Positions 53,850 to 61,078 of a stretch of DNA of 64,000 bases are shown here, piece after piece. A program made the translations under genes and the position numbers. Origin of the DNA: Burkholderiaceae bacterium (GTDB taxonomy: Bacteria > Pseudomonadota > Gammaproteobacteria > Burkholderiales > Burkholderiaceae_C); NCBI GenBank assembly GCA_019234815.1, contig JAFALA010000072.1:1-64000 (forward strand), read 5' to 3'. The stretch's first letter is position 1. Each line of letters starts with the position of its first letter. Below the pieces are notes generated by a model. That model did no database searches and was not told the DNA's origin. It worked only from the letters and a program-made list of their open reading frames with translations.

Positions 53850-53987
53850 GCCGCACTCTACCCTGGCGGGCTGGGCGCGTCAGTCTTTGCCATATTGGCT
53901 CGGGATTGTGCGGATTCCTACACGAACTTTTGGGCTTTGAAAGCCTCGCCACCCCCCGCAATCAGGTGGTCTGCGTTAATCTACGTC

Positions 53988-54075
53988 CATCGAACTTGGA
54001 CCGTTCGATGTGTATCTCCTCAGCCACCGGACATAGGTGGATTCAACCCGGCTCGATGTGCCGGGTTTTTTCTTT
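53988..54075 (+). ncRNA. Predicted anti-Shine-Dalgarno small RNA
   Basis: About 85 bases in a gene-free spacer. Hairpin 1: CATCGAAC / GTTCGATG (53988-53995, 54003-54010). Linker with TGTATCTCCTCAG. Hairpin 2: CCACC / GGTGG (54024-54040). Hairpin 3: AACCCGGC / GCCGGGTT (54045-54067), then TTTTTCTTTT. A TAATCT -10 box at 53977-53982 would start RNA at the foot of hairpin 1; a -35 is poor. The layout recalls anti-SD RNAs such as the betaproteobacterial toxic small RNA; the match is untested. Confidence 0.6.
54045..54075 (+). terminator. Intrinsic terminator of the predicted small RNA
   Basis: 8-bp stem AACCCGGC / GCCGGGTT, 7-base loop, then a T-rich tail on the plus strand only. No plus-strand protein gene precedes it for more than 50 kb of mixed-strand context; the nearest upstream genes are all on the minus strand. 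Confidence 0.85.
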
Positions 54076-54102
54076 TGGGGCGTCCGAGAGCATGCGAGGC
54101 TT

Positions 54103-54870
54103 TCAATCCAGCGCGTGGAACAGCGCCACGAACTCCTGCGTCAGCTTGTGGCGCGGGTCGAGATGGATCATCGGGCGAGCCTGCTCGTGTGACTCCTTGA
54201 TCTTCACGCTGGCGCTCAGGAAGGGCTGGCAGACCGGCAGGCCTTCGTCCACCAGCTCCTGCACGGTGCGCTGCGGCAGCGCGGCGCGGGCCTGGTACTG
54301 GTTGATGACGATGCCCTCGACGCTCAGGTCCGGGTTGTGGTCGGCTTCGATCTCCTTGACGTTGTCCAGCAGCGTGTAGAGCGCTCGGCGTGAAAAATCG
54401 TCGCAATCGAACGGGATCAGGCAGCGTTCGGCGGCGATCAGGGCCGAGCGGGTGTAGAAGTTCAGGGCCGGCGGGGTGTCGATCCAGATGCTGTCGTAGG
54501 TATCGCCGAGCTCCTGCAGGGCGTCGCGCAGCTTGTAGATCTTGTAGCGGCTCTCCAGCTTGCTGTGCAGTTCGTCGAGCAAGGGGCTGGCGGGCATCAG
54601 GTCCAGGTTCTCCCAGGGCGTGTTGACGATGAAGTCGCTGGTCTGGGGCGTGCGGATGCTGAATTTCAACGTGGTCTCGAAGAACTCGGCGGCGCCGGGC
54701 AGCTCAGGCTCTTCGGCGCCCCGGCCCAGCAGGTAGTGGCTGGAATTGCCCTGGCAATCCAGGTCGATCACCAGTGTGCGCAGGCCCTGCTGGGCCGAAA
54801 TGGCCGCCAGGTTGCAAGTGATGGTGGATTTGCCGACGCCGCCCTTCTGATTGAACACCACACGCCGCAT
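54103..54870 (-). CDS. ParA-family ATPase (orphan)
   Basis: 255 residues with deviant Walker A NQKGGVGKSTITCN near residue 5, switch I LVIDLDCQGNSSHYL, and Walker B SIWIDTPPALNFYTRSAL. AGGAGG lies right before the ATG. No ParB or parS-like gene is adjacent, so it is probably not a chromosome-partition pair but one of the orphan ParA/MinD group that position cell machinery. It follows an LssY_C-like membrane protein by 107 bases on the same strand. Confidence 0.9.
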   Translation of the reverse strand: MRRVVFNQKGGVGKSTITCNLAAISAQQGLRTLVIDLDCQGNSSHYLLGRGAEEPELPGAAEFFETTLKFSIRTPQTSDFIVNTPWENLDLMPASPLLDELHSKLESRYKIYKLRDALQELGDTYDSIWIDTPPALNFYTRSALIAAERCLIPFDCDDFSRRALYTLLDNVKEIEADHNPDLSVEGIVINQYQARAALPQRTVQELVDEGLPVCQPFLSASVKIKESHEQARPMIHLDPRHKLTQEFVALFHALD

Positions 54871-54977
54871 GTCGCCTCCTGCAGACTGATTGAAGCTTGT
54901 ATTGTGCATTGCAGCATCGGACCATGGATGCAGATTGCATCAAATTTCGTGCTGTTGGCGAGACGTTGCCTGCAGTT

Positions 54978-55748
54978 TCAGGGTACAGGGGTGTCTGGGT
55001 GCAGCGGCTGGAGCAGCGCCAGCCGGCCATCGGTGCGGTAGTGGTCGCCGCCGCCGTTCTTGCCTTCCAGCGCGGTCTGGAAGCCCTCGATCCAGGTCAC
55101 CGTGATCTGGCCGCCGGACTGCAGGTCGGCCAGCAGCTTGTCGCGCTCCTGGTCGACCTCGGCCGCGATGTGGTGGGTGATCTGGCCCGTGGTGTGGCTC
55201 AGTCCCACGCCGACGTCGAACGTGGCGGCGCCTATCCACATGGCGCGGTCGAGCGCGTCGCGTCGCTCGGCCATCCAGAAGCGCACGTGGTGGCGCCGGG
55301 ACGGATCGCCGTGCGCGGCCTGCTCGAACGCGAGATCCTGGCGGCGCCCGTTGACGAACAGGTCGCTCACGGGCGCGTCGTCATAGGGTTTGTGCACAAC
55401 GCTGTCGAGCGCGATGCGCAGGGAACTGCGCAGGGTGATGGGGTCGGCGGCAAACCAGTGCGACTTCAGCATCAGGTGCTGGAGTTCGGACTCGGTGCCC
55501 ACGAAAGCCACGTTCAGCGGGTCGCCCGGGATGCCGGCCGAGGTGAAGGCCCGTACGCCGACCTCGCTGAGCGCCGGATGGCGGCGTTCCACGAAGCGCC
55601 AGGCCGAGGGCAGGAACTCATAGGTAAACGCCACGTAGCCGGTCAGCCCGAGCAGGACCAGCGCCACCACCACGCCGAGGCGGAAGCGATGCGAAGGCAG
55701 GGAGGCCGTCGTGCTGGATGTTTTGCTGGATGTCGTGCTGGAATCCAT
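54978..55748 (-). CDS. Membrane-anchored LssY_C-domain-like protein
   Basis: 256 residues. A Ser/Thr-rich tail, one N-terminal membrane helix (about 24-45, FRLGVVVALVLLGLTGYVAF), then a soluble domain with PLNVAFVGTESELQHLMLKSHWFAADPITLRSSLRIALDS, HHVRFWMAERRD and MWIGAATFDVGVG, the LssY C-terminal pattern. The function of that domain is unknown; it often sits in phosphatase-linked membrane proteins. Upstream of the ParA gene on the same strand. Confidence 0.75.
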   Translation of the reverse strand: MDSSTTSSKTSSTTASLPSHRFRLGVVVALVLLGLTGYVAFTYEFLPSAWRFVERRHPALSEVGVRAFTSAGIPGDPLNVAFVGTESELQHLMLKSHWFAADPITLRSSLRIALDSVVHKPYDDAPVSDLFVNGRRQDLAFEQAAHGDPSRRHHVRFWMAERRDALDRAMWIGAATFDVGVGLSHTTGQITHHIAAEVDQERDKLLADLQSGGQITVTWIEGFQTALEGKNGGGDHYRTDGRLALLQPLHPDTPVP

Positions 55749-55887
55749 GGCGGGGCACTCAAAGCGTATAGGGCGCAGTGTCGCACGGGGCCGTGCCCGC
55801 GGCGGCACTAGGCTATATTGCGTGCCACCGCTGCGGGCCTGCGGGATCGACGGGCAGCGGTACAGACCACAGGGCGAATGAGCGGCG

Positions 55888-56664
55888 ATGGCTTGGCGGC
55901 AGATTTTTCGAAGGTGGGCGGCACAAATGGCGGTATGGGCCATGGCCTGCCTGTCTGCGCACGCGGCGGACACCGGCGCGACATTGACCGTATCGGCGGC
56001 GGCCAGCCTGCGCAATGCCTTCGTGGCCTTGGCGCCCGGCTTCGAGGCCCGGCATCCCGGCGCGCACCTGGCCTTCAACTTCGCCGCGTCCGATGCCTTG
56101 CTGGCTCAGATCCTGAGCGGCGCACCCGTGGACGTGCTGGCAACGGCCGACCCGCAGACGATGGACCGCGCCCAGGACCAGCGCCTGTTGCTGCCGGGTT
56201 CGCGCCATCTCTTCGCGCGCAATTCGCTGGTGCTGGTCGTGCCGCTGCACGGTACCCAGGCCTTGACCCAGCTTGACGGACTCAAGCAGGCATCGATCCA
56301 GCGCATTGCCCTGGGCCAGCCCAGCGGCGTGCCGGCGGGCCGCTATGCCAAGAGCGCGCTGGAGGCCGCCCATCTTTGGGCCGCGGTCGAGGGCAAGGCC
56401 GTGTATGCGCTCAATGTCAGGCAGGCGCTTGACTACGTGGCGCGCGGCGAGGTGGACGCTGGCTTTGCCTACGCCAGCGACGCCAGGACCGCGCTCGACA
56501 AGGTGCGTGTGGCCTTGGCGGTGCCGACCCCAGAGCCCATCGTGTATCCGGTCGCCGCCGTGGCTGGAACGCCGCACGCCGAATTGGCGCGGCAGTTCAT
56601 CGCCTACCTTCTTTCACCTGCGGCACAGGCGGTGCTGTCGCAATCCGGATTCGAGCGCCCTTGA
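55888..56664 (+). CDS. modA: Molybdate ABC transporter substrate-binding protein
   Basis: 258 residues; signal peptide ending SAHA. ModA signatures: LTVSAAASLRNAFVALAP, FNFAASDALLAQILSGAPVDVLATAD (oxyanion Ser residues), PSGVPAGRYAKSAL and VDAGFAYASDA. It captures molybdate or tungstate in the periplasm. TATATT at 55814-55819 may be a -10 box, and GGCTATATT recalls half of a ModE box, but this is weak. First of modABC, each gene overlapping the next. Confidence 0.95.
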   Translation: MAWRQIFRRWAAQMAVWAMACLSAHAADTGATLTVSAAASLRNAFVALAPGFEARHPGAHLAFNFAASDALLAQILSGAPVDVLATADPQTMDRAQDQRLLLPGSRHLFARNSLVLVVPLHGTQALTQLDGLKQASIQRIALGQPSGVPAGRYAKSALEAAHLWAAVEGKAVYALNVRQALDYVARGEVDAGFAYASDARTALDKVRVALAVPTPEPIVYPVAAVAGTPHAELARQFIAYLLSPAAQAVLSQSGFERP

Positions 56665-57368
56665 ACCATTGGGCGCCAACATGGCCGGGCGCCTGGGGCG
56701 ATGCCTGGGTGGCGCTGGCGCTGTCACTGAAGGTGGCGGGCTGCGCGACGGCGATCGATCTGGTGCTGGGCGTGACGCTGGGGCAGGTCCTGGCGCGCCG
56801 GCGGTTTCCGGGGCGCGATCTGCTCGATGCGATCCTGACCCTGCCCCTGGTGCTGCCGCCCACCGTGTTGGGCTACTACCTGCTGGTGCTGGTGGGACGG
56901 CGCGGCGCCTTGGGCGCCTGGCTGCATGACAGCCTGGGCGTGGAGTTGATCTTCACCTGGCAGGGCGCCGCGCTGGCCGCCGCGCTGGTGGCATTCCCCT
57001 TGGTCTTGAAATCCGCCCGCGCCGCCTTCGAAGGCGTGGATCCGCAGCTCCTGCGTGCCGGCCGCGTGCTGGGCCTGGGCGAGTGGGCGCTGTTCTTCAG
57101 GGTCAGCCTGCCGCTGGCCTGGCGCGGCATCCTGGCCGGCGTGCTGCTGGCCTTTGCGCGCGCCATGGGCGAGTTCGGCGCCACGCTGATGGTGGCGGGC
57201 AGCATTCCCGGGCGCACGCAAACACTGTCGCTGGCGGTCTATGAGGCCGTGCAGGCCGGGCAGGACGATCTGGCGCAATTGCTGGTGCTGATCATCTCGG
57301 TGGTCTGCGTGCTGGTGCTGGTGCTGGCGGGGCGGCTGTTGCCGCGCGCCGCGCGGAGGCCGGCATGA
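56661..57368 (+). CDS. modB: Molybdate ABC transporter permease
   Basis: 235 residues from a TTG that overlaps the modA stop (TTGA). Five or six membrane helices with LPLVLPPTVLGYYLLVLVG and the ABC-permease EAA loop LRAGRVLGLGEWALFFRVSLPLAWRGILAG, then FARAMGEFGATLMVAGSIPGRTQTL typical of ModB. It forms the inner-membrane channel. Overlaps modC by ATGA. Confidence 0.95.
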   Translation: MNHWAPTWPGAWGDAWVALALSLKVAGCATAIDLVLGVTLGQVLARRRFPGRDLLDAILTLPLVLPPTVLGYYLLVLVGRRGALGAWLHDSLGVELIFTWQGAALAAALVAFPLVLKSARAAFEGVDPQLLRAGRVLGLGEWALFFRVSLPLAWRGILAGVLLAFARAMGEFGATLMVAGSIPGRTQTLSLAVYEAVQAGQDDLAQLLVLIISVVCVLVLVLAGRLLPRAARRPA

Positions 57369-58051
57369 GCTTCGAGATCGAGCTGCGCAAGACCCTGGTC
57401 AGCGATGGGCGTGAATTCCGCCTCGACGTGCAATTCAAGACCGACGCGTCGCGCGTGGTGGTGATCGGGCCGTCGGGCGCTGGCAAAAGCCTGATGCTGC
57501 AGGCCATGGCGGGCCTGCTGGACCTGGAATTCGGCCGCGTGCGCGTCGATGCGCAATGGCTGCAGGACAGCACGCGCGGACTGAACCTGCCCAGCAGGCA
57601 GCGGCGGCTCGGCTTCGTGTTTCAGGACTACGCCCTGTTTCCGCACTTGAACGTGCGGCAGAACATTGCCTTTGGCTTGCGGCAGGGTTGGCTCAACCCG
57701 CGCCGCCTGGTTGCGTCGAGCGCGTCGAGCGAGATGGAGGCGGTGGTCGAGCGCAGCCTGCAGCGCTTTGAATTGACCGAGGTTGCCGGCCTGCTGCCGC
57801 AGGCCTTGTCGGGCGGGCAACGCCAGCGCACGGCGCTGGCGCGTGCCTTGGCGTCCGAGCCCGGCGCCTTGCTGCTGGACGAGCCCTTTTCAGCGCTGGA
57901 CCCCGCCTTGCGCGAACGCATGCGCGACGAGCTGGCCGCGCTGCTGGAGCGCTTGCAGCTCCCCATGCTGATGATCACGCACGACGCCGAAGACGTGCGA
58001 CGCTTTGCCCAGCAGAGTTTCGAGCTGGCGCAGGGCCGCGTGCAACGCTGA
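57365..58051 (+). CDS. modC: Molybdate ABC transporter ATPase, short form
   Basis: 228 residues. Walker A GPSGAGKS, Q loop VFQDYALFPHL, signature LSGGQRQR, Walker B LLLDEPFSALD and switch MITHDAED are all present. It stops right after the ATPase domain: the C-terminal molybdate-binding (MOP/TOBE) domain of E. coli-type ModC (about 350 residues) is absent. Co-translated with modB. Its stop directly abuts the convergent glyoxalase gene. Confidence 0.93.
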   Translation: MSFEIELRKTLVSDGREFRLDVQFKTDASRVVVIGPSGAGKSLMLQAMAGLLDLEFGRVRVDAQWLQDSTRGLNLPSRQRRLGFVFQDYALFPHLNVRQNIAFGLRQGWLNPRRLVASSASSEMEAVVERSLQRFELTEVAGLLPQALSGGQRQRTALARALASEPGALLLDEPFSALDPALRERMRDELAALLERLQLPMLMITHDAEDVRRFAQQSFELAQGRVQR

Positions 58052-58471
58052 TCACCATTGGCCGACGTTGGGCATGCTGGCCCAGGGTTCGGCAGGAGGC
58101 AGCGCCGCGCCGCTTTGCAGCAGCTCGATCGAGACCTGGTCGGGTGAGCGTACAAAGGCCATGCGCCCGTCGCGCGGCGGCCGGTTGATGGTCACGCCAT
58201 GCGCCATCAGCCGCTCGCAGGTGGCGTAGATGTCGTCCACGGCATAGGCCACATGGCCGAAGTTGCGCCCGCCGCTGTAGACCTCCGGGTCCCAGTTGTA
58301 GGTCAGCTCGATCTGCGCCTCGGTGTCGCCGGGGGCGGCCAGGAAGATCAGGCTGAAGCGGCCCGCCTCGTGGTCGGTGCGCCGCAGCTGGGTCAGTCCC
58401 AAGGCCTCACAATAGAACTTCAAGGAGGCGTCCAGATCGGTGACGCGCACCATGGTGTGCAGGTATTTCAT
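58052..58471 (-). CDS. gloA: Glyoxalase I (lactoylglutathione lyase)
   Basis: 139 residues, one VOC domain pair. Metal-ligand residues: His5 in YLHTMVRV, Glu in IELTYNWD, His in NFGHVAYAVDDIYA and Glu in VSIELLQSG, as in Ni-dependent bacterial GloA. It converts the methylglyoxal-glutathione hemithioacetal to lactoylglutathione. GAGGGA precedes the ATG at 58471. Confidence 0.95.
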   Translation of the reverse strand: MKYLHTMVRVTDLDASLKFYCEALGLTQLRRTDHEAGRFSLIFLAAPGDTEAQIELTYNWDPEVYSGGRNFGHVAYAVDDIYATCERLMAHGVTINRPPRDGRMAFVRSPDQVSIELLQSGAALPPAEPWASMPNVGQW

Positions 58472-58541
58472 TGCTTCCCTCAGAGTTTTCGTCATTTTGA
58501 CGCTGTGCGAGACTGACCGTCCCTGAATCTCTGCAACCGAT

Positions 58542-58712
58542 ATGAAGATCTGCGTACTGGACATGGGTGCCATTGGCGACCGCGTCGGCTGCGCCGTGGC
58601 GCAGACGCCCAAGCAGCGCTGTGCGGTCACGCGCAAGCTCGGCGCGGTGCGCGAAATCGGCCAGCACCTGGGGCTGGCCCGGCTGATGGCGCAGATCCGC
58701 GGCCTGCTCTGA
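58542..58712 (+). pseudogene. Probable remnant of ketopantoate reductase (panE/apbA-like)
   Basis: A 56-codon frame. Its first 18 residues (MKICVLDMGAIGDRVGCA) look like a PanE Rossmann start, MKICVxGAGAIGGxxG, with the glycine motif damaged. Its last 20 (IGQHLGLARLMAQIRGLL) resemble a PanE C-terminal helix. About 250 residues in between would be missing. Could instead be a real small protein, but no good ribosome site is seen. Confidence 0.45.
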
Positions 58713-58719
58713 CAGTGTT

Positions 58720-59292
58720 TCAGCCGAACGGCCGCACGCCGATCAGCACGCCATGGGCCCAGAAGGCCACCAGGGCCCAGGCCGCGGCGCCCAGCAGCAG
58801 GGTGCGGACCAGCGCGGTGCTGGTGGGCGTGCCGCTCAAGGCGATGGGTCCGCGCCCGCGCGCCGATCGGAAGCACAGCACCGCCCACACCAGGAAGCTG
58901 CCGAACAGCACGACGTCGGCCAGGCTGCCATTGGCCAGCAAGTGGGCGAACGCCCAGGTCTTGACCGACAGCACCATGGGGTGCTGCAGCCGCGCCTTGA
59001 TCGGGTTGTTGGGCACGTAGGTGGCCACCAGCAGCACCATGGCCACGAGCATCAGCAGCGCGGTCAGGTGGCGCAGCGCCAGCGGCGGCGTCCAGAGCAT
59101 GGTCGTGTCCTGCCGGGCCTGCCCATAGCCCCACAGCAGCAAGGCAAAGCCGGCCAGCGAGATCAGGCTGTAGACGGCCCGCCAGGCGTTGGGGCCGATG
59201 CGCACCATGGTGCGCATGCGCCAGTCGTCCGCGAAGATGCGTATCGAGTGCACGCCCAGGAACAGCAGCAGTCCGAGAATCAGGTAAGGCAT
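58720..59292 (-). CDS. NnrU family membrane protein
   Basis: 190 residues with five or six membrane helices: YLILGLLLFLGVHSIRIFADDWR, ISLAGFALLLWGYGQAR, LTALLMLVAMVLLVATYVPNNPIKARLQHPMVLSVKTWAFAHLLANGSLADVVLF. The HPM and HLL...NG histidine segments are the NnrU signature. NnrU is linked to nitric oxide/nitrite metabolism in denitrifiers but is also widespread elsewhere. No nor or nir genes here. Confidence 0.92.
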   Translation of the reverse strand: MPYLILGLLLFLGVHSIRIFADDWRMRTMVRIGPNAWRAVYSLISLAGFALLLWGYGQARQDTTMLWTPPLALRHLTALLMLVAMVLLVATYVPNNPIKARLQHPMVLSVKTWAFAHLLANGSLADVVLFGSFLVWAVLCFRSARGRGPIALSGTPTSTALVRTLLLGAAAWALVAFWAHGVLIGVRPFG

Positions 59293-59352
59293 GTCCAACC
59301 TTTCGTGTTTTGACTGGGACGCTTTGTACGACAAATCTCTCGGCGGTCGCAA

Positions 59353-59820
59353 TCAGGCATTGCGATCGACCTTCAGCGCCAAGACCACGGACGTGGTGGT
59401 CTTGATCACGCCCTCCATGTCGCCGATCTCGTCGAGCAGCGCGTCCAGCCGCATGGTGGTGGCGGCGCGCAGCAGCGCCATGTAGTCGAACTCCCCGCTG
59501 ACCGAGGCCAGTTGCCGCAGTTCCGGCAGGCGGCTCAGGCGCCGGATCACGGCCTGCTGGCTCTTGGGGCTGATGGCGATGCCCACATAGGCCTGCACGC
59601 CGCGGTCCAGGGCCTCGCTGCCCAGCCTGGCGGTGTAGCCCACGATCACGCCGTCGGCTTCCAGCCGCGCCAGCCGCGCCACCACCGTGGTGCGCGCGAT
59701 GCTGAGCTTGCGCGCCAGCTGTGCCGTGCTTTCGCGGGCATTGGCCTGCAGGAGTGCGATCAGATCGCGGTCGACCTGGTCGCGCGGCGCGGCCAAGGTG
59801 GCGTTGGCATGGGACGTCAT
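59353..59820 (-). CDS. Lrp/AsnC-family regulator, probably of lysine catabolism
   Basis: 155 residues: HTH VDRDLIALLQANARESTAQLARKLSIARTTVVARLARLE and effector domain AYVGIAISPKSQQAV...LASVSGEFDYMALL. AAGGG lies before the ATG. Divergent from the lysine 6-dehydrogenase gene, so it probably senses lysine or an intermediate. Confidence 0.9.
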   Translation of the reverse strand: MTSHANATLAAPRDQVDRDLIALLQANARESTAQLARKLSIARTTVVARLARLEADGVIVGYTARLGSEALDRGVQAYVGIAISPKSQQAVIRRLSRLPELRQLASVSGEFDYMALLRAATTMRLDALLDEIGDMEGVIKTTTSVVLALKVDRNA

Positions 59821-59864
59821 GGAAAACCCTTCTTTGCGTCGAAGTGGCGATGCGTGATGACGAA

Positions 59865-59892
59865 TCGTCGAATTCATACTATTTTCCGACGA
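59865..59892. promoter_or_regulatory. Candidate Lrp/AsnC operator before lysine 6-dehydrogenase
   Basis: Inverted repeat TCGTCG (59865-59870) / CGACGA (59887-59892) with AATT on the inner or outer flank, in the 148-base divergent region. A third TTCGTC occurs at about 59906. The spacing (22 bp centre to centre) suits an Lrp-type dimer pair. Confidence 0.4.
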
Positions 59893-59968
59893 ATTGATGC
59901 TTTATTTCGTCAGTGACTGTTCCTAGACTGCGGCCCATCACACACCCGTCTATTCGAGGAGCTACACC

Positions 59969-61063
59969 ATGAAAGTTGCATTGCTGGGCGCCGGACACAT
60001 CGGCCAGACCATTGCCCGTTTGCTGCATGGCAGCGGAGACTACACCGTCACCGTGATGGACAAGAATGCCGCCTCGCTGGCCAAGCTGGCCGCCGAGGGC
60101 ATTGCCACGCAATGCGTGGATACGGAGAGCAAGGCGGCCCTGGGCGCCGCGCTGCGCGGCCAGCAGGTCGTGGTGAATGCGCTGCCCTACCACCTGGCCA
60201 TCACCGCCGCAACGATGGCGCTGGAAGCCGGCTGCCACTATTTCGACCTGACCGAAGACGTGGCCGCCACCAAGGAAATCATGCGCCTGGCCCAAGGCGC
60301 CAAGGTGGCCTTCATGCCGCAGTGCGGCCTGGCCCCCGGCTTCATCGGCATCGTGGCCCATCACCTGGCGCAAGGCTTCGACAGCCTGCAGGATGTCAAG
60401 ATGCGCGTCGGCGCCTTGCCCGCCTTCCCCACCAATGCGCTCAAGTACAACCTGACCTGGAGCGTGGACGGCCTGATCAACGAGTACTGCCATCCCTGCG
60501 AGAGCATCCACGACGGCGAGCTGATCGCCGCGCTGCCGCTGGAAGGCCTGGAGCATTTCTCGCTCGACGGCACCGAATACGAGGCCTTCAATACCTCGGG
60601 CGGCCTGGGCACGCTGTGCGAAACGCTTGAGGGCCGGGTCCGCAACCTGGACTACAAGACCGTTCGCTATCCGGGCCACCGCGACCTGATGATGTTCCTG
60701 CTGGGAGACCTGCAGCTCAAGAACGACCAGGAGGCGCTCAAGTCCATCATGCGCAAGTCCATGCCCGCCACCATGCAGGATGTGGTGCTGGTGTTCGTGA
60801 CCGTCTCGGGCATGAAGAACGGCTCCTTGCTGCAGGAAGTGTTCGCGCGCAAGATCTTCGCCGAGCGCGACGGCGCAGCGCCCCTGTCGGCCATCCAGAT
60901 CACCACGGCCGCCGGCATCTGCGCCGCGGTGGACCTGTTCCGCGAGGGCAAGCTGCCGCAGTCTGGCTTCATCCGCCAGGAAGAGGTCAAATTGCCGGAC
61001 TTCCTGGCCAACCGTTTCGGCAAGGCCTACCAGCAGTCGCGCCAGGTCGAATCCATTGGTTGA
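59969..61063 (+). CDS. Lysine 6-dehydrogenase (saccharopine-dehydrogenase-like)
   Basis: 364 residues. Rossmann start VALLGAGHIGQTIARLL, NAALPYHLA-type loop (VVNALPYHLAITA), the catalytic-region CHYFDLTEDV, and QCGLAPGFIGIVAHHLA, FNTSGGLGTLCET. The family oxidises L-lysine at carbon 6 to give a semialdehyde that cyclises to piperideine-6-carboxylate. GGAG lies 9 bases before the ATG. The next gene, 15 bases on, encodes the dehydrogenase for that product, which supports the call over a generic saccharopine dehydrogenase. Confidence 0.87.
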   Translation: MKVALLGAGHIGQTIARLLHGSGDYTVTVMDKNAASLAKLAAEGIATQCVDTESKAALGAALRGQQVVVNALPYHLAITAATMALEAGCHYFDLTEDVAATKEIMRLAQGAKVAFMPQCGLAPGFIGIVAHHLAQGFDSLQDVKMRVGALPAFPTNALKYNLTWSVDGLINEYCHPCESIHDGELIAALPLEGLEHFSLDGTEYEAFNTSGGLGTLCETLEGRVRNLDYKTVRYPGHRDLMMFLLGDLQLKNDQEALKSIMRKSMPATMQDVVLVFVTVSGMKNGSLLQEVFARKIFAERDGAAPLSAIQITTAAGICAAVDLFREGKLPQSGFIRQEEVKLPDFLANRFGKAYQQSRQVESIG

Positions 61064-61078
61064 TCACGGGTGCAGAAC

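Noticed and set aside
53996-54025. Minus-strand ribosome site AGGAGATACAC before a gene
   Set aside because: The next codon is ATC, not a start, and no conserved frame follows. The sequence is better explained as the anti-SD linker of a plus-strand RNA.
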